Assembly: GCA_013044065.1 (NCBI GenBank)
Contig: JABEVA010000061.1
Coordinates: 1 to 11,180, forward strand
Direction: 5' to 3'
From: Phycisphaerae bacterium
GTDB lineage: Bacteria; Planctomycetota; Phycisphaerae; WQYP01
DNA length: 11,180 bases
In this document: positions 1 through 6,445 of the stretch, in pieces
How the letters are laid out: each line of letters begins with the position of its first letter
How positions within the stretch are numbered: the first letter of the stretch is position 1
Notes under the pieces: generated by a model
Told to the model about the DNA's origin: nothing
Database searches by the model: none
The model's input: the letters and a program-made list of their open reading frames with translations, nothing else
Position numbers and translations under genes: made by a program

Positions 1-68
1 CCAGTCTTGAGCCTCCCCCTCTCTGCGCCTCTGCGTGAGCCTTGTCCTCGGTGCCCCCTGTGGTGAAC
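1..68. repeat. Probable dispersed intergenic repeat (CACCACAG / CGCAGAGGCGCAGAG type)
   Basis: Read on the minus strand this stretch begins TTCACCACAGGGGGCACCG and continues through GCTCACGCAGAGGCGCAGAG. Sequences of the form TTCACCACAGAG...CACGCAGAGGCGCAGAG recur between genes in many environmental bacterial genomes, with no established function. The identification is from memory of that pattern; this window has only one copy. It is non-coding, strongly strand-biased in base composition and may continue past the left edge. Confidence 0.45.
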
Positions 69-87
69 CCTCGTCCCCCCGTCGCCC

Positions 88-108
88 CTCCTAGCTCCTA
101 GCTCCTGC
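88..108. repeat. 7-nt tandem repeat, three units
   Basis: CTCCTAG occurs twice in tandem (88-94, 95-101), followed by a variant CTCCTGC (102-108). A 10-nt direct repeat, CCACAGCCGC, follows at 111-120 and 136-145. These lie between the dispersed-repeat-like sequence and the promoter of the next gene. Copy number of such short tandem repeats can vary, but nothing shows that it matters here. Confidence 0.6.
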
Positions 109-149
109 GGCCACAGCCGCCATTAACTCCCCCGTCCACAGCCGCTCCG

Positions 150-158
150 TGTTACAAT
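150..158 (+). promoter_or_regulatory. Extended -10 promoter for the YihY-anmK operon
   Basis: TGTTACAAT fits an extended -10 element (TGn followed by TACAAT at 153-158). No good -35 hexamer sits 16-18 nt upstream, which is common for extended -10 promoters. Transcription would begin near 165, giving a leader of about 24 nt before the ATG at 189 with GGAG at 178-181 as ribosome binding site. Confidence 0.45.
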
Positions 159-188
159 ACCCGCGTCGAATGCACTTGGAGATACCCG

Positions 189-1583
189 ATGTCCGGATCC
201 CTGACGAGCGAATTGCCGACTTCCTCTCCCAATGAGCCGTCCCCAAAGCGCCACACGCGGTTTTTGGAACAGCTCAACCTGATCCGTTTGATTCTCTCCG
301 AACGCATTGGAGAAGACCGCACGACTCAGCAAGCCGCGGCCCTTACCTACAACACACTTTTCAGTCTGTTACCCACCATCGTACTGGGGCTGATTGTCAT
401 GTCCATGGCCTTTAGCAACGCGGATGTGCAACATGCTGAAGCCGCGATTTTTGCCCGTTTTGGTCTGGCTCAGATACATAACCGCGGAACTACCGGCTCC
501 AATTCACATTTACTCATAAAGACCCTGAATAACATTATTTCCAAAGTGCGGGTGGTGTTGCAGAACCCGGGCACCGGTGCGGTCGGTTTTTTTGTTCTTC
601 TCTGGGCGGCGATCAGTCTGATGCGGGTGATTGAATCCACCTTCAACCACATTTACCGCGTTACCACTCCGCGCCCCTGGGCTCGTCGGCTGACCTTGTA
701 CTGGTGCGTACTGACACTGGGTCCATTGGGTCTGGCCATGTCGTTCTATTTTTCGGCCAAGTTCCTTTTACTGGCCGGAGCGGTTTCGACCGTGCAGATA
801 TTCCTTCAGCCGCTAACTCTCTTGGCCAGCTACGTGAGCGTATGGGTTATTATTCTGCTGTTTTATAAGATAATTCCCAATACACTCGTCACCTGGAGAG
901 CGGCCTTTTGGGGATCGCTGGCGGCCACACTTCTATGGGAATTGGGCAAGTGGGGCTTTGGCCTGTATGTCGGCTATGTCGCCGGCTATGGCAAATGGTA
1001 TGGCAATCTGGGGCTGATCCCCCTGTTTATGTTCTGGATATACCTCACTTGGATATTTCTCCTGCTGGGGGTGGAAGTAGCTTACATCCAGCAACATTTT
1101 CGAATTCTGCTGCGCCGCAAACTCAATCAAGGAGGTTCCGATACCCCTTTGATTGATTCCCACTGGGTTTTGCCGTTGGCCGTGCTTTTGGTGCAGCAAT
1201 TCCGCAAAGGGGAAACGGTGACTCCTGACCTTGCCGCTAGGAATCTTCACCTTTCGCCTCATATCGCCGGCGAGTTTCTCACGGCCTTGCAGCACGCCGG
1301 CCTGGTTCATGCACTCACTGGCGAAGAAAACCAATACGTCTTGGCCAAAGCTCCCGAAAATATTACCTTGCGCGATTTGCTCAGCGCAGTAGGCCATCGT
1401 TGCCATACGCTATTGGAAGCCAGCCATGCCGCCGGAGCCAATCATCCTCTTCTTTCCACGCCAGTGTTGCAACAGATGCACGAAGTACAGGACCAATGGA
1501 CGGCCAGCCGCACCATGGCCGATTTAGCTCTGCCCGCATCCGGGGGCCAGGCGGTGGTACCCGCGGTGCGGGCCGGCTCATAA
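189..1583 (+). CDS. YihY/BrkB-family inner-membrane protein with C-terminal cytoplasmic extension
   Basis: This 464-residue protein has the YihY/virulence factor BrkB layout. A short polar N-terminus is followed by an amphipathic region with the family-typical QQAAALTYNTLFSLLP (residues 47-62). About six hydrophobic segments follow, near 52-75, 128-150, 170-198, 204-227, 236-262 and 274-300, with the conserved-looking YGNLGLIPLFMFWIYL at 271-286. Residues about 320-440 form a soluble tail that could be a winged-helix-like domain, as in the longer family members. The family was once called ribonuclease BN in error; its molecular role is not settled, though transport or envelope functions have been proposed. 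The ATG at 189 has GGAG 7 nt upstream. The gene stops 13 nt before anmK, so the two are very probably co-transcribed. Family assignment is firm; function is unknown. Confidence 0.9.
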   Translation: MSGSLTSELPTSSPNEPSPKRHTRFLEQLNLIRLILSERIGEDRTTQQAAALTYNTLFSLLPTIVLGLIVMSMAFSNADVQHAEAAIFARFGLAQIHNRGTTGSNSHLLIKTLNNIISKVRVVLQNPGTGAVGFFVLLWAAISLMRVIESTFNHIYRVTTPRPWARRLTLYWCVLTLGPLGLAMSFYFSAKFLLLAGAVSTVQIFLQPLTLLASYVSVWVIILLFYKIIPNTLVTWRAAFWGSLAATLLWELGKWGFGLYVGYVAGYGKWYGNLGLIPLFMFWIYLTWIFLLLGVEVAYIQQHFRILLRRKLNQGGSDTPLIDSHWVLPLAVLLVQQFRKGETVTPDLAARNLHLSPHIAGEFLTALQHAGLVHALTGEENQYVLAKAPENITLRDLLSAVGHRCHTLLEASHAAGANHPLLSTPVLQQMHEVQDQWTASRTMADLALPASGGQAVVPAVRAGS

Positions 1584-1596
1584 ATGGAGCATTCTC

Positions 1597-2787
1597 ATGC
1601 CTACAAGAATCATCATCGGTCTGATGAGCGGGACCAGTGTGGACAGCATTGACGCTGCGATTGTGGAAATCCGTGGTCGAGCCCCTCGCTTATCGGTCAA
1701 GTTGCTCCATCACTATCAGGCGAACTGGCCGCCGCAGCTCCGTCGCCGCCTGCTGGCGGCCATGGCCCCCGCTCCAAGTTCCGCCGCTGAAATCTGCGAA
1801 CTCAATTTTTTAACTGCCGGAGCTTTCGCCGCAGCCGTCCGCTCCGCGCTCCAGCAGGCCGGCGTTGCCCCGCATCGCGTGAGCGCTGTGGCCTCGCATG
1901 GCCAAACCGTGTGCCATTTACCCCCGCGGCCCGGCCGGCGCACCGGATCCACGCTGCAACTCGGCGATGTGGCCGTCATTGCGACACTCACCGGGATTCC
2001 AACCATCGGCAATTTCCGCAGCGCGGATATGGCTGTCGGAGGGCACGGGGCACCGCTGGTGCCATGGGCCGATGCGATTCTTTTGCGCGACGTCAAAAGA
2101 GCCAGAGCCATTCAAAACATCGGCGGCATTGCCAATGTCACTTACTTGCCGCCGGGTCAAGGCTTTTCCGCGGTCCGGGCCTTTGACACCGGTCCGGGTA
2201 ATATGGCCATTGACGCGCTTATTTCCATCGCCACCGGCGGCCGCCAACGATGCGATACCAACGGCCACATCGCCAGACAAGGCCGGGTGGATGACAGACT
2301 TTTCGCACAGCTCCAGGCCCATCGATACTTTTCACTCCCGCCGCCCAAAAGTACCGGCCGGGAGGTTTTCGGCACCGCTTTTGTTGAAAAAATTCTGGCT
2401 GGGGCCGATGGAAAAAGCATCTGTGATCTCACCGCCACGCTGACTGCCCTCACTGCCTGGAGCATTACCGACGCCTACCACCGATTCCTGCCCCGCGTAC
2501 CGGAGGAGGTGATTATTTGCGGGGGCGGGCTGCACAATGCGGAACTCATCCGTTATTTGGCTGCTGACTTAGCCAAGCTGGGCTGTCGCAACGTCATACC
2601 CATGGATCAGTTGGGAATTGTCAATAAAGCTCGGGAAGCCATGGCCTTTGCGATGCTGGGAGCTGCTGCGCTGGACGGCGTGCCGGCCAATCTGCCGCAG
2701 GTGACAGGTGCCGCTAAACCGATGCTCTTGGGCGTGGTAGCCCAGGGTCCGGACCGAACGTACAAAAACACCGCCAGCCGCGCATGA
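1597..2787 (+). CDS. anmK: Anhydro-N-acetylmuramic acid kinase
   Basis: AnmK cleaves the 1,6-anhydro ring of anhydro-MurNAc and phosphorylates it with ATP to MurNAc-6-phosphate, feeding cell-wall sugars back into metabolism in the cytoplasm. The 396-residue product is close to the usual length of about 370. It carries the N-terminal phosphate-binding motif GLMSGTSVDSID (8-19), HGQT (101-104), FRSADMAVGGHGAPLVP (140-156), the segment DTGPGN (197-202) whose Asp is the expected catalytic base, and the C-terminal nucleotide-binding CGGGLHN (308-314) with REAMAFAMLG (346-355). The usual DG in SGTSxDG is DS here, a mild substitution. The ATG at 1597 has GGAG 7 nt upstream, and the 13-nt spacing to the upstream membrane protein implies an operon. 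Its stop codon touches the minus-strand terminator of the convergent small gene. An N-acetylmuramate-6-phosphate etherase (MurQ) would be expected elsewhere in the genome. Confidence 0.96.
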   Translation: MPTRIIIGLMSGTSVDSIDAAIVEIRGRAPRLSVKLLHHYQANWPPQLRRRLLAAMAPAPSSAAEICELNFLTAGAFAAAVRSALQQAGVAPHRVSAVASHGQTVCHLPPRPGRRTGSTLQLGDVAVIATLTGIPTIGNFRSADMAVGGHGAPLVPWADAILLRDVKRARAIQNIGGIANVTYLPPGQGFSAVRAFDTGPGNMAIDALISIATGGRQRCDTNGHIARQGRVDDRLFAQLQAHRYFSLPPPKSTGREVFGTAFVEKILAGADGKSICDLTATLTALTAWSITDAYHRFLPRVPEEVIICGGGLHNAELIRYLAADLAKLGCRNVIPMDQLGIVNKAREAMAFAMLGAAALDGVPANLPQVTGAAKPMLLGVVAQGPDRTYKNTASRA

Positions 2788-2811
2788 AAAACCCGCCGCA
2801 ACCGGCGGGTT
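2787..2811 (-). terminator. Intrinsic terminator of the minus-strand small-peptide transcript
   Basis: A perfect 9-bp stem (AACCCGCCG 2790-2798 with CGGCGGGTT 2803-2811) closes a 4-nt loop. Read on the minus strand it is followed directly by a T run (2791-2787), as in a Rho-independent terminator. On the plus strand the hairpin is preceded by A's and followed by CTGG, so it is poorly suited to end anmK, whose stop codon it touches. Confidence 0.85.
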
Positions 2812-2812
2812 C

Positions 2813-2945
2813 TGGCGAATGATCGGCACCGATAACCACATCCGCTCAATTTTTGGTTTCGCAACCAACCATCCCCAAGACCAGCCTTGGGGTGGTGGTC
2901 GCGACCACGTAACAGCGGACCAACCGCTGCCACGACGCAGGAGTC
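2813..2945 (-). other. Tandem-hairpin 3' region of the small-peptide transcript (candidate structured RNA)
   Basis: Between the peptide stop and the terminator the minus strand can form successive hairpins. The first is CAGCGG/CCGCTG with a 5-nt loop (2913-2929). Next is the perfect 14-nt palindrome GTGGTCGCGACCAC (2895-2908). Then comes CCCCAAG/CTTGGGG with a 6-nt loop (2873-2892). Then TTGGTT/AACCAA capped by GCGA, a GNRA tetraloop (2853-2868). Last is ATCG/CGAT with a 4-nt loop (2822-2833). No convincing reading frame crosses it. It could be a structured 3' UTR, a processed small RNA or protein-binding palindromes. I do not recognise an Rfam family, and the fold is by eye only. Confidence 0.45.
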
Positions 2946-3029
2946 TCAGCGACGTCCGGATTTCTTGGTACTCTTTTTCGCTGATTTTTTGGTACTCTTG
3001 CTGGATTTTGATTTCTTGGCAGCCATCAT
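2946..3029 (-). CDS. 27-residue Lys/Ser-rich basic peptide, strong ribosome binding site
   Basis: I do not recognise a named family. The minus-strand frame from ATG at 3029 (a second ATG follows at once) to TGA at 2948-2946 encodes 27 residues: ten Lys, seven Ser, two Thr, two C-terminal Arg, three Ala, no acidic or aromatic residue. Residues 11-18 (KSTKKSAK) and 19-26 (KSTKKSGR) are two copies of one octad, visible in DNA as a 24-nt periodic repeat. An in-frame TGA lies two codons upstream, so the start is fixed to one of the two ATGs. The Shine-Dalgarno is exceptionally long. Composition resembles histone H1-like tails or ribosome- and nucleic-acid-binding peptides; binding to DNA, RNA or another polyanion is my inference. 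The gene has its own candidate promoter and terminator, 265 nt downstream of the DUF58 gene. Confidence 0.7.
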   Translation of the reverse strand: MMAAKKSKSSKSTKKSAKKSTKKSGRR

Positions 3030-3031
3030 GT

Positions 3032-3044
3032 ATCACCTCCTTTC
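3032..3044 (-). promoter_or_regulatory. Exceptionally long Shine-Dalgarno sequence of the basic peptide
   Basis: The minus strand reads GAAAGGAGGTGAT. This is complementary over about 13 nt to the common bacterial 16S rRNA 3' tail (ATCACCTCCTTTC). The core GGAGG ends 6 nt before the first ATG and 9 nt before the second, both workable. No other gene in the window has more than four or five matching bases. The species' own 16S tail is not in the window, so the match length assumes the usual sequence. Confidence 0.85.
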
Positions 3045-3245
3045 CATTGTAAAAACCCCTGGAAAACATTTGGTTAAAGTCAGCCCACGTTCCAGTCCAC
3101 GCCGGCGACTCACGTATACCTTCTCTTCCCTACGGTCTTGGCGGGCGATTCACCCTTGGCGTTAAGGTTATACCTTTCCAGCGTGCCCTGATGCCATCCG
3201 GAAAACGTATTCACACTTACCTACGCACCTATGAGCGTTTATCGA
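3045..3245 (-). other. Long 5' leader of the basic-peptide gene
   Basis: About 200 nt separate the candidate promoter from the ribosome binding site. They hold no convincing gene on either strand. Local pairing potential includes AAGGT/ACCTT around 3164-3176, GGGT/GCCC with a 5-nt loop near 3144-3156, and AGTC/GACT enclosing the palindrome GCCGGC near 3094-3110. The motif GGTATA recurs, each time about 10-15 nt before CGCC. I compared it by eye with common riboswitch consensus motifs (c-di-GMP, cobalamin, TPP, SAM, fluoride, glutamine) and saw no match. It may be a regulatory leader or simply spacer. Confidence 0.3.
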
Positions 3246-3251
3246 CCACAC

Positions 3252-3281
3252 ATTATCAGCCGCAATAACAAATTTTAATAA
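3252..3281 (-). promoter_or_regulatory. Candidate promoter of the basic-peptide transcript
   Basis: The minus strand has GATAAT (3257-3252), a 5/6 match to the -10 consensus. A weak -35 candidate, TTATTA (3281-3276), lies 18 nt upstream. It sits within an A/T-rich block (about 3265-3290) unlike the surrounding GC-rich DNA, which could act as an UP-like element. Transcription would begin near 3245. Read-through from the DUF58 gene is the alternative. Confidence 0.4.
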
Positions 3282-3294
3282 TTTTCCCAGAATA

Positions 3295-4182
3295 TCAGCG
3301 ATGCAAAATTCCCGCACCGGTCAAAACATCAAATAGTACCCTTGGCAGTTCATCGGCGCTGGACAAGAGCACATACGGAATCCGATGGTGTCGGCACTTC
3401 TCCCGCATGGAAAACAAAAACTCCCGCAGACGCTCATCATACTGCCGCAGTGTATTGCGATTCGGCAGTACGCTTATCTGCCGTCCTGTTTCCACATCTG
3501 CAAGGCGGACGGCCTGACTCAGTTGCGGATGTATTTCCTGAGGGCAAAGAACTTGCAGCAGGCGGACCTCCTGTCCCTGCGCCATCAATCGCTGCCAATG
3601 GTCCATGGCATCGACCGCATCGAGCAAATCGCTGATGACAACAACCAGGCTGCCGGGCGGACCGCGCTGGCCGAGCATCCGCGCCGGCCCCGCAAAGTCC
3701 GCCCGGCCACCACTTTTCAGGCTGCGCACAAACGCCTGGAGCTCCGAAAAGCCTGCCTTGGTTGCAAAACCGGCCTTTCTCCCATTGTTTCCGATGCCTC
3801 CACCGACAGCCCACAGGGTCATTTGATCCTGTCGGGCCAGACCTATCCACCCCAATGCCGCCGCCAAACGTCGCGAAAAAAGCAGCTTGTTGGGATCCCC
3901 GAAGTCCATACTGGCACTGATATCCAGCAGAATGGTTATTGGCAGCGCCCGCTGATCCACAAATAGTCGCACCACAGGCTGGTCAAACCGGGCCATGGCA
4001 TTCCAGTCGATATATCGGAAATCGTCTCCCTGTACGTAAGCCCGAAAGTCCGCCATCTCCACGCTCGCGCCGTGCAGAATGGAACGGCGCTCTCCCACAC
4101 GCTCACCCATGACGCGTCGCGGCCCGGTGAAACGCAAAGCCCCAAGTGTTTCAAGGAAAGCATTTTCCAGAAAATGCACCAT
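3295..4182 (-). CDS. DUF58 domain-containing protein (vWA-like fold)
   Basis: This 295-residue protein has the DUF58 signature: the block GERRSILHGASVEMADFRAY (30-49) followed by GDDFRYIDWNAMARF (52-66). A von Willebrand A-like MIDAS start follows at 87-91 (DISAS) and an acidic strand end VVVISDLLD at 180-188. No transmembrane segment is evident, so it is probably cytoplasmic. DUF58 proteins are usually encoded beside a MoxR-type AAA+ ATPase and are thought to work with it in metal-dependent or chaperone-like assembly; the exact role is not known. Here the immediate upstream same-strand gene is an ABC exporter, 72 nt away, and no MoxR gene is in view. The ATG at 4182 has GGAG 5 nt upstream. 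The family call is firm; the function is open. Confidence 0.9.
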   Translation of the reverse strand: MVHFLENAFLETLGALRFTGPRRVMGERVGERRSILHGASVEMADFRAYVQGDDFRYIDWNAMARFDQPVVRLFVDQRALPITILLDISASMDFGDPNKLLFSRRLAAALGWIGLARQDQMTLWAVGGGIGNNGRKAGFATKAGFSELQAFVRSLKSGGRADFAGPARMLGQRGPPGSLVVVISDLLDAVDAMDHWQRLMAQGQEVRLLQVLCPQEIHPQLSQAVRLADVETGRQISVLPNRNTLRQYDERLREFLFSMREKCRHHRIPYVLLSSADELPRVLFDVLTGAGILHR

Positions 4183-4254
4183 CGTCGCTCCGATCGGCTC
4201 TTGGCCGGCCTGTAAACTAAGCCCGACCGCGTCCCCATTCCAACGGCGCTGCGG

Positions 4255-6372
4255 CTAACCCACCTCGCGGAATTGGGTTTCGTATAATTGCCGGTACTCC
4301 GGACAAACCGCCATCAGTTGCTGATGCGTTCCAATGCCGGCCACGCGCCCCGCATCCAGACAAATGATGGTGTCAGCGCTGGTAATAGTGCCCAGACGAT
4401 GGGCAATTACAAACGTGGTGCGATGGCGCATGAAATCCCGCAGCGACAGTGTTATTTTTAGTTCGCTCTCGTTATCGATTTGACTCATGGCTTCATCGAG
4501 AATCAAGATCGCCGGATCGCGCAAAATAGCCCTCGCAATGGCCAACCGTTGTCGCTGCCCCCCCGACAAACGGACTCCATCCTGCCCCACCATCGTCTGA
4601 TACCCGTCCGGCATCGTGGCGACGAAATCGTCCACAAAGCTGCGCCGGGCCGCATCCATAATATGCTCGGCGGTGGCATGGTGCCGCCCGTACGCGATAT
4701 TATTGTAAATGGTATCCGCAAAAAGCACGGTATCCTGCGACACCACTCCAATTTGCTGCCGCAGCGAGCGCAGCGACACCCCGGCGGTATCCACCCCATC
4801 AATGAGCACTTGTCCACGACTGGCAATATACAGCCGTGGCAACAATGACAACAGTGTTGTTTTTCCCGATCCATTACCTCCCACCACTGCCGTCGTCTGG
4901 CCATGAAGGACGCGAAAGCTGATATGGCTCAGGACGGTTTTGTCATGGCCGGGATATTCAAAACTCACATCGCGAAATTCAATCGACTCATGATGCCGCG
5001 GTAACGCCGGCAACTGGCGGCCATGATTAGGCTCCGGTTCCAGATCAAGAATCTCAAAAATCCTTGTCGCAGCCGCATTGGCCTGCTGCAGCTTGGTATT
5101 CACGTCTGAAAGCTTCCGCAGCGGCTCAAAGATAGCGGCAAAACAGGCCAGGAGCAGAAAAAAGCTCTCCTTGCTGATGGTATCCTGTAGTACTAGCTTG
5201 GCCAAAATCAGAATTGGTACGCTGGCGAGCACCACCGCCATAGCTTCGATGGTTGGCCGCGAAAGCGCGGCATAATGCGAGAGCTTGCGCTGCTGCTGAT
5301 ACAGCGCCCGGTTGGCTTGGGCGAACCGGCGGCGTTCATAACCTTCCGCCGAATAGGCTTTCACCACCCGCTGTCCCGAGAGCGATTCTTGAATAATCGC
5401 CAACATGCCCGACCATCGCTCCAGACCGCGCTGACTCGCACGGCGCATCCGCTTGCTGAACTGCCGGATAATAAGCCCTATCACCGGTACCACCAGCACC
5501 ATCGCCACACACAACTTCCAGTTCACCCACAAGGCCACCGCTGCCACAAAGGCCGCTTTCACCGGCTCCAGGACCAGTTTTCCCATTAACGAAGCCACGC
5601 CATCCGTGAGGTTGTTGGTGTCCTGAGTAAGGCGGCTCATGAGATCGCTGGTACCTTTTTGAGAAAAATAGGACGCCGGCAATTGTAAGACCCGGTTATA
5701 AACCCGCCGCCGCAAGTCAATAATCATACGCGCCGCCACGGTCATCGCCAGATATTGCTGGAAATACCGAAACGCTCCACCCACAATACACAGGACGATG
5801 AAAAATATGACCACCCAACATAAGCTGGTAAACGGATCTACCGGCAATAAATTAATCAACCGTACTGCCTGTGCGATCCACCACGCCTGCGTCGCCAACA
5901 CCAACGTTACCGAATGCGGAGTTAAATGCGATGCGGATTGAATTTTCAGTATCGCCCGTTGGCCTGCCGGCCCTGTCGCCAGAATCGCCGCCATCCCTTT
6001 CCATGCCGAACTCTTTTGCGTCTCGGCCCCCGCCGCGCCCACCAACGTCACGCTCGCAATGCGATCGCCGGGCACCAGCCCGGCCAGACTTCGGACCGCA
6101 CCCTTCTCTGTGCGCGTAACAATTAACGCAATCTGGTCTTTGCGCGCTGAGGCATCCAGACTTAGAAACCGAAGATGCAAACGCCGCTGCGCCGCCCAAT
6201 GGTCCACCCAGCCATGAATTCCCTCCGCACTGATGAAAATTTTCATCACCGGCAACATGGTGGCCACACCAGAAGCGTAGGAAATACCTACGCCCATGGC
6301 ACATAGCAAGCCAATAATTACCCGCCATCGGTACGGCCAGGCTCCCTTCATCACCCTTATCAGGGCTTCCAT
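4255..6372 (-). CDS. MsbA-like ABC exporter (fused permease-ATPase) with periplasmic PDZ-like insertion
   Basis: This is a type I ABC half-transporter (about 705 residues), expected to work as a homodimer exporting a lipid, lipid-linked sugar, peptide or drug. Numbering from ATG at 6372: TM1 at about 17-47, TM2 about 184-206, further TM segments to about 425, then the ATPase. Its motifs are Walker A GGNGSGKT (498-505), Q-loop Gln 546, signature LSGGQ (602-606), Walker B ILILDE (622-627), D-loop Asp 633 and switch His 658. All catalytic residues are present. Between TM1 and TM2 lie about 130 extra residues, on the periplasmic side by family topology. Within them, AGLVPGDRIASV (97-108), SAWKGMAAILATGPAGQ (122-138) and VTLVLA (155-160) resemble a PDZ domain. 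I chose the ATG (AGG 4 nt upstream) over an in-frame TTG at 6399 that has no ribosome binding site. Substrate is unknown; MsbA-like lipid export is a guess from similarity. Confidence 0.93.
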   Translation of the reverse strand: MEALIRVMKGAWPYRWRVIIGLLCAMGVGISYASGVATMLPVMKIFISAEGIHGWVDHWAAQRRLHLRFLSLDASARKDQIALIVTRTEKGAVRSLAGLVPGDRIASVTLVGAAGAETQKSSAWKGMAAILATGPAGQRAILKIQSASHLTPHSVTLVLATQAWWIAQAVRLINLLPVDPFTSLCWVVIFFIVLCIVGGAFRYFQQYLAMTVAARMIIDLRRRVYNRVLQLPASYFSQKGTSDLMSRLTQDTNNLTDGVASLMGKLVLEPVKAAFVAAVALWVNWKLCVAMVLVVPVIGLIIRQFSKRMRRASQRGLERWSGMLAIIQESLSGQRVVKAYSAEGYERRRFAQANRALYQQQRKLSHYAALSRPTIEAMAVVLASVPILILAKLVLQDTISKESFFLLLACFAAIFEPLRKLSDVNTKLQQANAAATRIFEILDLEPEPNHGRQLPALPRHHESIEFRDVSFEYPGHDKTVLSHISFRVLHGQTTAVVGGNGSGKTTLLSLLPRLYIASRGQVLIDGVDTAGVSLRSLRQQIGVVSQDTVLFADTIYNNIAYGRHHATAEHIMDAARRSFVDDFVATMPDGYQTMVGQDGVRLSGGQRQRLAIARAILRDPAILILDEAMSQIDNESELKITLSLRDFMRHRTTFVIAHRLGTITSADTIICLDAGRVAGIGTHQQLMAVCPEYRQLYETQFREVG

Positions 6373-6445
6373 AAAACCTCGTCCATTTATCACCTGCAAG
6401 AAGGCGTCGCATCGATCCTATAATCTTGCGCCTCAATCCAACCGC

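Noticed and set aside
2787..2811. Hairpin after anmK as the terminator of the plus-strand operon
   Set aside because: On the plus strand no T tract follows the stem. The T tract lies on the minus strand, so the signal serves the convergent transcript.
2569..3069. 166-codon minus-strand open frame starting at 3069 and overlapping the basic peptide in another frame
   Set aside because: Its first part is the Lys/Ser repeat read out of frame, it runs through the hairpins and terminator into antisense anmK, and it has no recognisable domain. The 27-aa frame owns the Shine-Dalgarno spacing.
3030..3260. A known riboswitch, tmRNA, 6S RNA or RNase P RNA in the leader
   Set aside because: By eye none of their conserved cores is present, and the basic peptide does not resemble a tmRNA tag. 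A covariance-model scan was not possible.
3385..3966. 193-codon plus-strand frame opposite the DUF58 gene
   Set aside because: Antisense to a gene with firm DUF58 motifs; no start site or domain of its own.
4255..6399. TTG at 6399 as the start of the ABC exporter
   Set aside because: No Shine-Dalgarno precedes it. ATG 6372 has AGG at a usable distance and gives a normal exporter N-terminus just before TM1.
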